From: Caldilineaceae bacterium
GTDB lineage: Bacteria; Chloroflexota; Anaerolineae; Caldilineales; Caldilineaceae
Direction: 5' to 3'
DNA length: 6,708 nucleotides
Assembly (NCBI GenBank): GCA_020634755.1
Contig: JACKBC010000084.1
Location: 1 to 6,708 of the forward strand
In this document: in pieces, positions 6,582-6,708 of the stretch
How the letters are laid out: every line of letters begins with the position of its first letter
How positions within the stretch are numbered: position 1 is the stretch's first letter
Program-made: the position numbers and the translations under genes
The notes under the pieces: model-generated
The model's input: only the letters and a program-made list of their open reading frames with translations
What the model was told of the DNA's origin: nothing
The model's database searches: none

Positions 6582-6708
6582 GGCGTATTTCTTCCCTCTG
6601 ATCCCGCTCCAGGTTAGAAGAGGGGATCGCATTTACTGCTTATGTTTTGACAACATGCTCACCGCAAAGATTGTGTGTTAACTCTGTGCTGCGCACAACC
6701 GTCAACAT
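6582..6708 (-). promoter_or_regulatory. Upstream region of the ligase gene with candidate promoter and dyads
   Basis: This 127-bp stretch to the window edge holds no gene. A weak promoter candidate is TTGCGG (6667-6662), a 17-bp spacer, and CATAAG (6644-6639), giving a leader of roughly 50 nt before ATG 6581. Two symmetric elements lie near it: ATGTT-N5-AACAT (6642-6656), overlapping the spacer and -10 box, and TGTGC-N3-GCACA (6685-6697), centred about 60 bp before the presumed start point. A GATCCC/GGGATC inverted repeat (6600-6605 with 6623-6628) lies in the leader just before the ribosome site. The box matches are poor (3 of 6 and 4 of 6), so the promoter is a suggestion only. Confidence 0.3.

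Noticed and set aside
6579..6632. Longer ligase start at ATG 6632
   Set aside because: No ribosome site precedes it and the 17 extra residues are unlike the family; ATG 6581 has a purine-rich site and a plausible N-terminus.

Overview
All genes in this window lie on the minus strand, so transcription runs from high to low coordinates. The supported order is: an acetyl-CoA-synthetase-like AMP-forming acyl-CoA ligase (6581..4698), a DUF4212 small symporter subunit (4496..4200), a large sodium:solute symporter of the VC_2705 acetate type (4169..2406), a cytoplasmic protein with two CBS domains and a DUF294 nucleotidyltransferase domain (2323..902), a 67-residue two-helix membrane protein (807..604), and the first 189 residues of a second symporter-like membrane protein (569..1, cut by the window edge). 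The last one matches the symporter-type sensor domain of CbrA/CrbS histidine kinases. No RNA gene, CRISPR array, insertion sequence or phage gene was seen. Long plus-strand ORFs are antisense shadows of these genes.

The layout reads as one carboxylate module: import (DUF4212 plus symporter), activation to acyl-CoA (ligase), a nucleotide-responsive or nucleotide-transferring regulator (CBS-DUF294), and a membrane sensor built from a transporter fold with its small partner. In gamma-proteobacteria, CrbS-type kinases control the acetate switch by activating acs, so the set probably forms an autoregulated short-chain-fatty-acid utilisation locus. The gaps are 201 bp (ligase to DUF4212), 30 bp (DUF4212 to symporter), 82 bp with a strong hairpin (symporter to CBS-DUF294), 94 bp with heptad repeats (CBS-DUF294 to small protein) and 34 bp (small protein to sensor). 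I saw no classic hairpin-plus-U-tract terminator in any of them.

The organism is a bacterium of moderately high GC with good Shine-Dalgarno sites in front of the transporter genes. The GTAGGGA-type heptad repeats at gene ends and the non-proteobacterial flavour of the ligase make me lean to Chloroflexota, but the window holds no taxonomic marker and this is a weak guess.

Points most worth a second look are the ligase acyl pocket, which carries PrpE-like residues in place of two acetate-specific ones; the DUF294 protein, which lacks the usual N-terminal cyclic-nucleotide domain; the transporter-like sensor with its small membrane partner; and symmetric sites upstream of the ligase gene.
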